From: an uncultured Blautia sp.
GTDB lineage: Bacteria > Bacillota > Clostridia > Lachnospirales > Lachnospiraceae
Assembly (NCBI GenBank): GCA_902476765.1
Contig: CABSEJ010000172.1
Location: 1 to 6,666, forward strand
Direction: 5' to 3'
Length of the DNA: 6,666 nucleotides
Below are positions 6,036-6,666 of the stretch, one piece after another. Position numbers and translations under genes: made by a program. Under the pieces are notes generated by a model. That model saw only the letters and a list, made by a program, of their open reading frames with translations, had not been told where the DNA came from and searched no databases. The number at the start of each line of letters is the position of its first letter. Position 1 is the stretch's first letter.

Positions 6036-6666
6036 ATGGGAGAAATACAGGACAGCAGGAATGAAAAGTCTGGGAGCATCAGAAAAATGCCAGGCAAGAA
6101 AAATGAAACAGGGTATGGTGGATTTGCAGAACAGAATATGGAACCACCTGCTGGAGGAGAGGGAGAGGCATATAAGCCAGACAGGAGTATCCGCAGAAAT
6201 GCAGTGGGAGAACCTGCTCAACAGAAGGAAAAATCCCTTGCTGTGAATCGGGTTTACAAATCCAGAATCTTTACCATGATTTTTCAGGATAAGGAGAAGC
6301 TGTTGGAATTATACAATGCCATAAGTGGAAAAAATTATACAGACCCAGAGCTTTTGGAAATCAACACGTTGGAGAATGCTATCTACATGAACATGCAGAA
6401 TGATTTGTCTTTCCTCATCGATGCCAGGCTTTCCCTTTATGAACATCAGTCTACGGTAAATCCCAACCTTCCTCTGCGGTTTTTGTGGTACATATCTAAG
6501 CTATACATGGGGATGACCCGGAAGCAGAATATCTATGGAACTGAAAAGGTAGAGATACCGGAACCACAGTTTGTGGTGTTTTACAACGGAGTAGAGGAAC
6601 AGCCGGAGAGAAAGGTGCTGCGGCTTTCGGATTTGTACCATACAAGGCCAGAGGAGGGCAATGGGG
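6036..6666 (+). CDS. Rpn-family PD-(D/E)XK nuclease / putative transposase, 3' end outside window
   Basis: The first 210 codons are present and the frame is still open at the window edge. After about 68 residues of polar, low-complexity sequence the family core begins at NRVYKSRIFTMIF (71-83). It continues with ENAIYMNMQNDLSFLID (113-129), LYEHQS (134-139), NPNLPLRFLWYIS (142-154) and EPQFVVFYNG (176-185). The likely PD-(D/E)XK residues are D123 and E136-x-Q138. Proteins of this family are DNA endonucleases, named for promoting RecA-independent recombination, and some restrict phage; many copies occur per Lachnospiraceae genome. The long polar N-terminal extension is unusual compared with typical members, which start close to the core. 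Start is set by a perfect AGGAGG. A promoter (5735-5763) and terminator (5871-5926) lie upstream, so expression is probably independent of the NACHT operon. Family assignment is confident; activity and role are not shown. Confidence 0.9.
   Translation, partial: MGEIQDSRNEKSGSIRKMPGKKNETGYGGFAEQNMEPPAGGEGEAYKPDRSIRRNAVGEPAQQKEKSLAVNRVYKSRIFTMIFQDKEKLLELYNAISGKNYTDPELLEINTLENAIYMNMQNDLSFLIDARLSLYEHQSTVNPNLPLRFLWYISKLYMGMTRKQNIYGTEKVEIPEPQFVVFYNGVEEQPERKVLRLSDLYHTRPEEGNG

Noticed and set aside
5983..6246. 87-codon open frame on + overlapping the rpn-like gene start
   Set aside because: It needs a GTG start without a ribosome binding site, while the perfect AGGAGG and the family homology belong to the other frame starting at 6036.

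Overview
The window looks like an accessory region of a Firmicutes chromosome, most likely a gut Lachnospiraceae/Clostridiales member. This rests on low-to-moderate GC, strong AGGAGG-type ribosome binding sites, AT-rich intergenic DNA, and a 3' gene whose signature segments (NDLSFLID, LYEHQS, NPNLPLRF, FVVFYNG) are typical of Rpn/PD-(D/E)XK proteins that are highly multiplied in that family. The taxonomy is inference from style, not from a marker gene.

Layout, all on the + strand. Positions 1-323 hold no gene. They carry a sigma-A-type promoter (about 115-143), a perfect 14-bp inverted repeat overlapping its -10 box (136-166), and a leader of about 170 nt with two strong hairpins. Positions 324-4529 encode a 1401-residue STAND ATPase: a helical N-terminal region, a NACHT domain, a helical region, a short pentapeptide-like segment, 14 WD40 blades (two seven-bladed propellers) and a second pentapeptide-like segment at the C terminus. 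A 77-nt gap with a long imperfect hairpin leads to a second gene (4607-5545) for a 312-residue protein I do not recognise, helical at the N terminus and beta-rich at the C terminus. Two terminator-like hairpins follow. Positions 5546-6035 have no protein gene but contain a good promoter and, about 160 nt on, an intrinsic terminator: either a small RNA or an attenuated leader. An Rpn-family nuclease gene starts at 6036 and runs off the window end.

How they may work together: the first two genes share orientation, spacing and apparently one promoter, and look like one module. By analogy with NACHT/Avs-type bacterial STAND proteins, the large protein would sense a ligand through its propellers, oligomerise through NACHT and act through its N-terminal part. 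No known effector domain (nuclease, TIR, SIR2, protease, transmembrane) can be read in either protein, so the output of the system is the main open question. The neighbouring Rpn nuclease, from a family that includes anti-phage members, fits a defence or genome-conflict neighbourhood but has its own promoter and is probably an independent unit.
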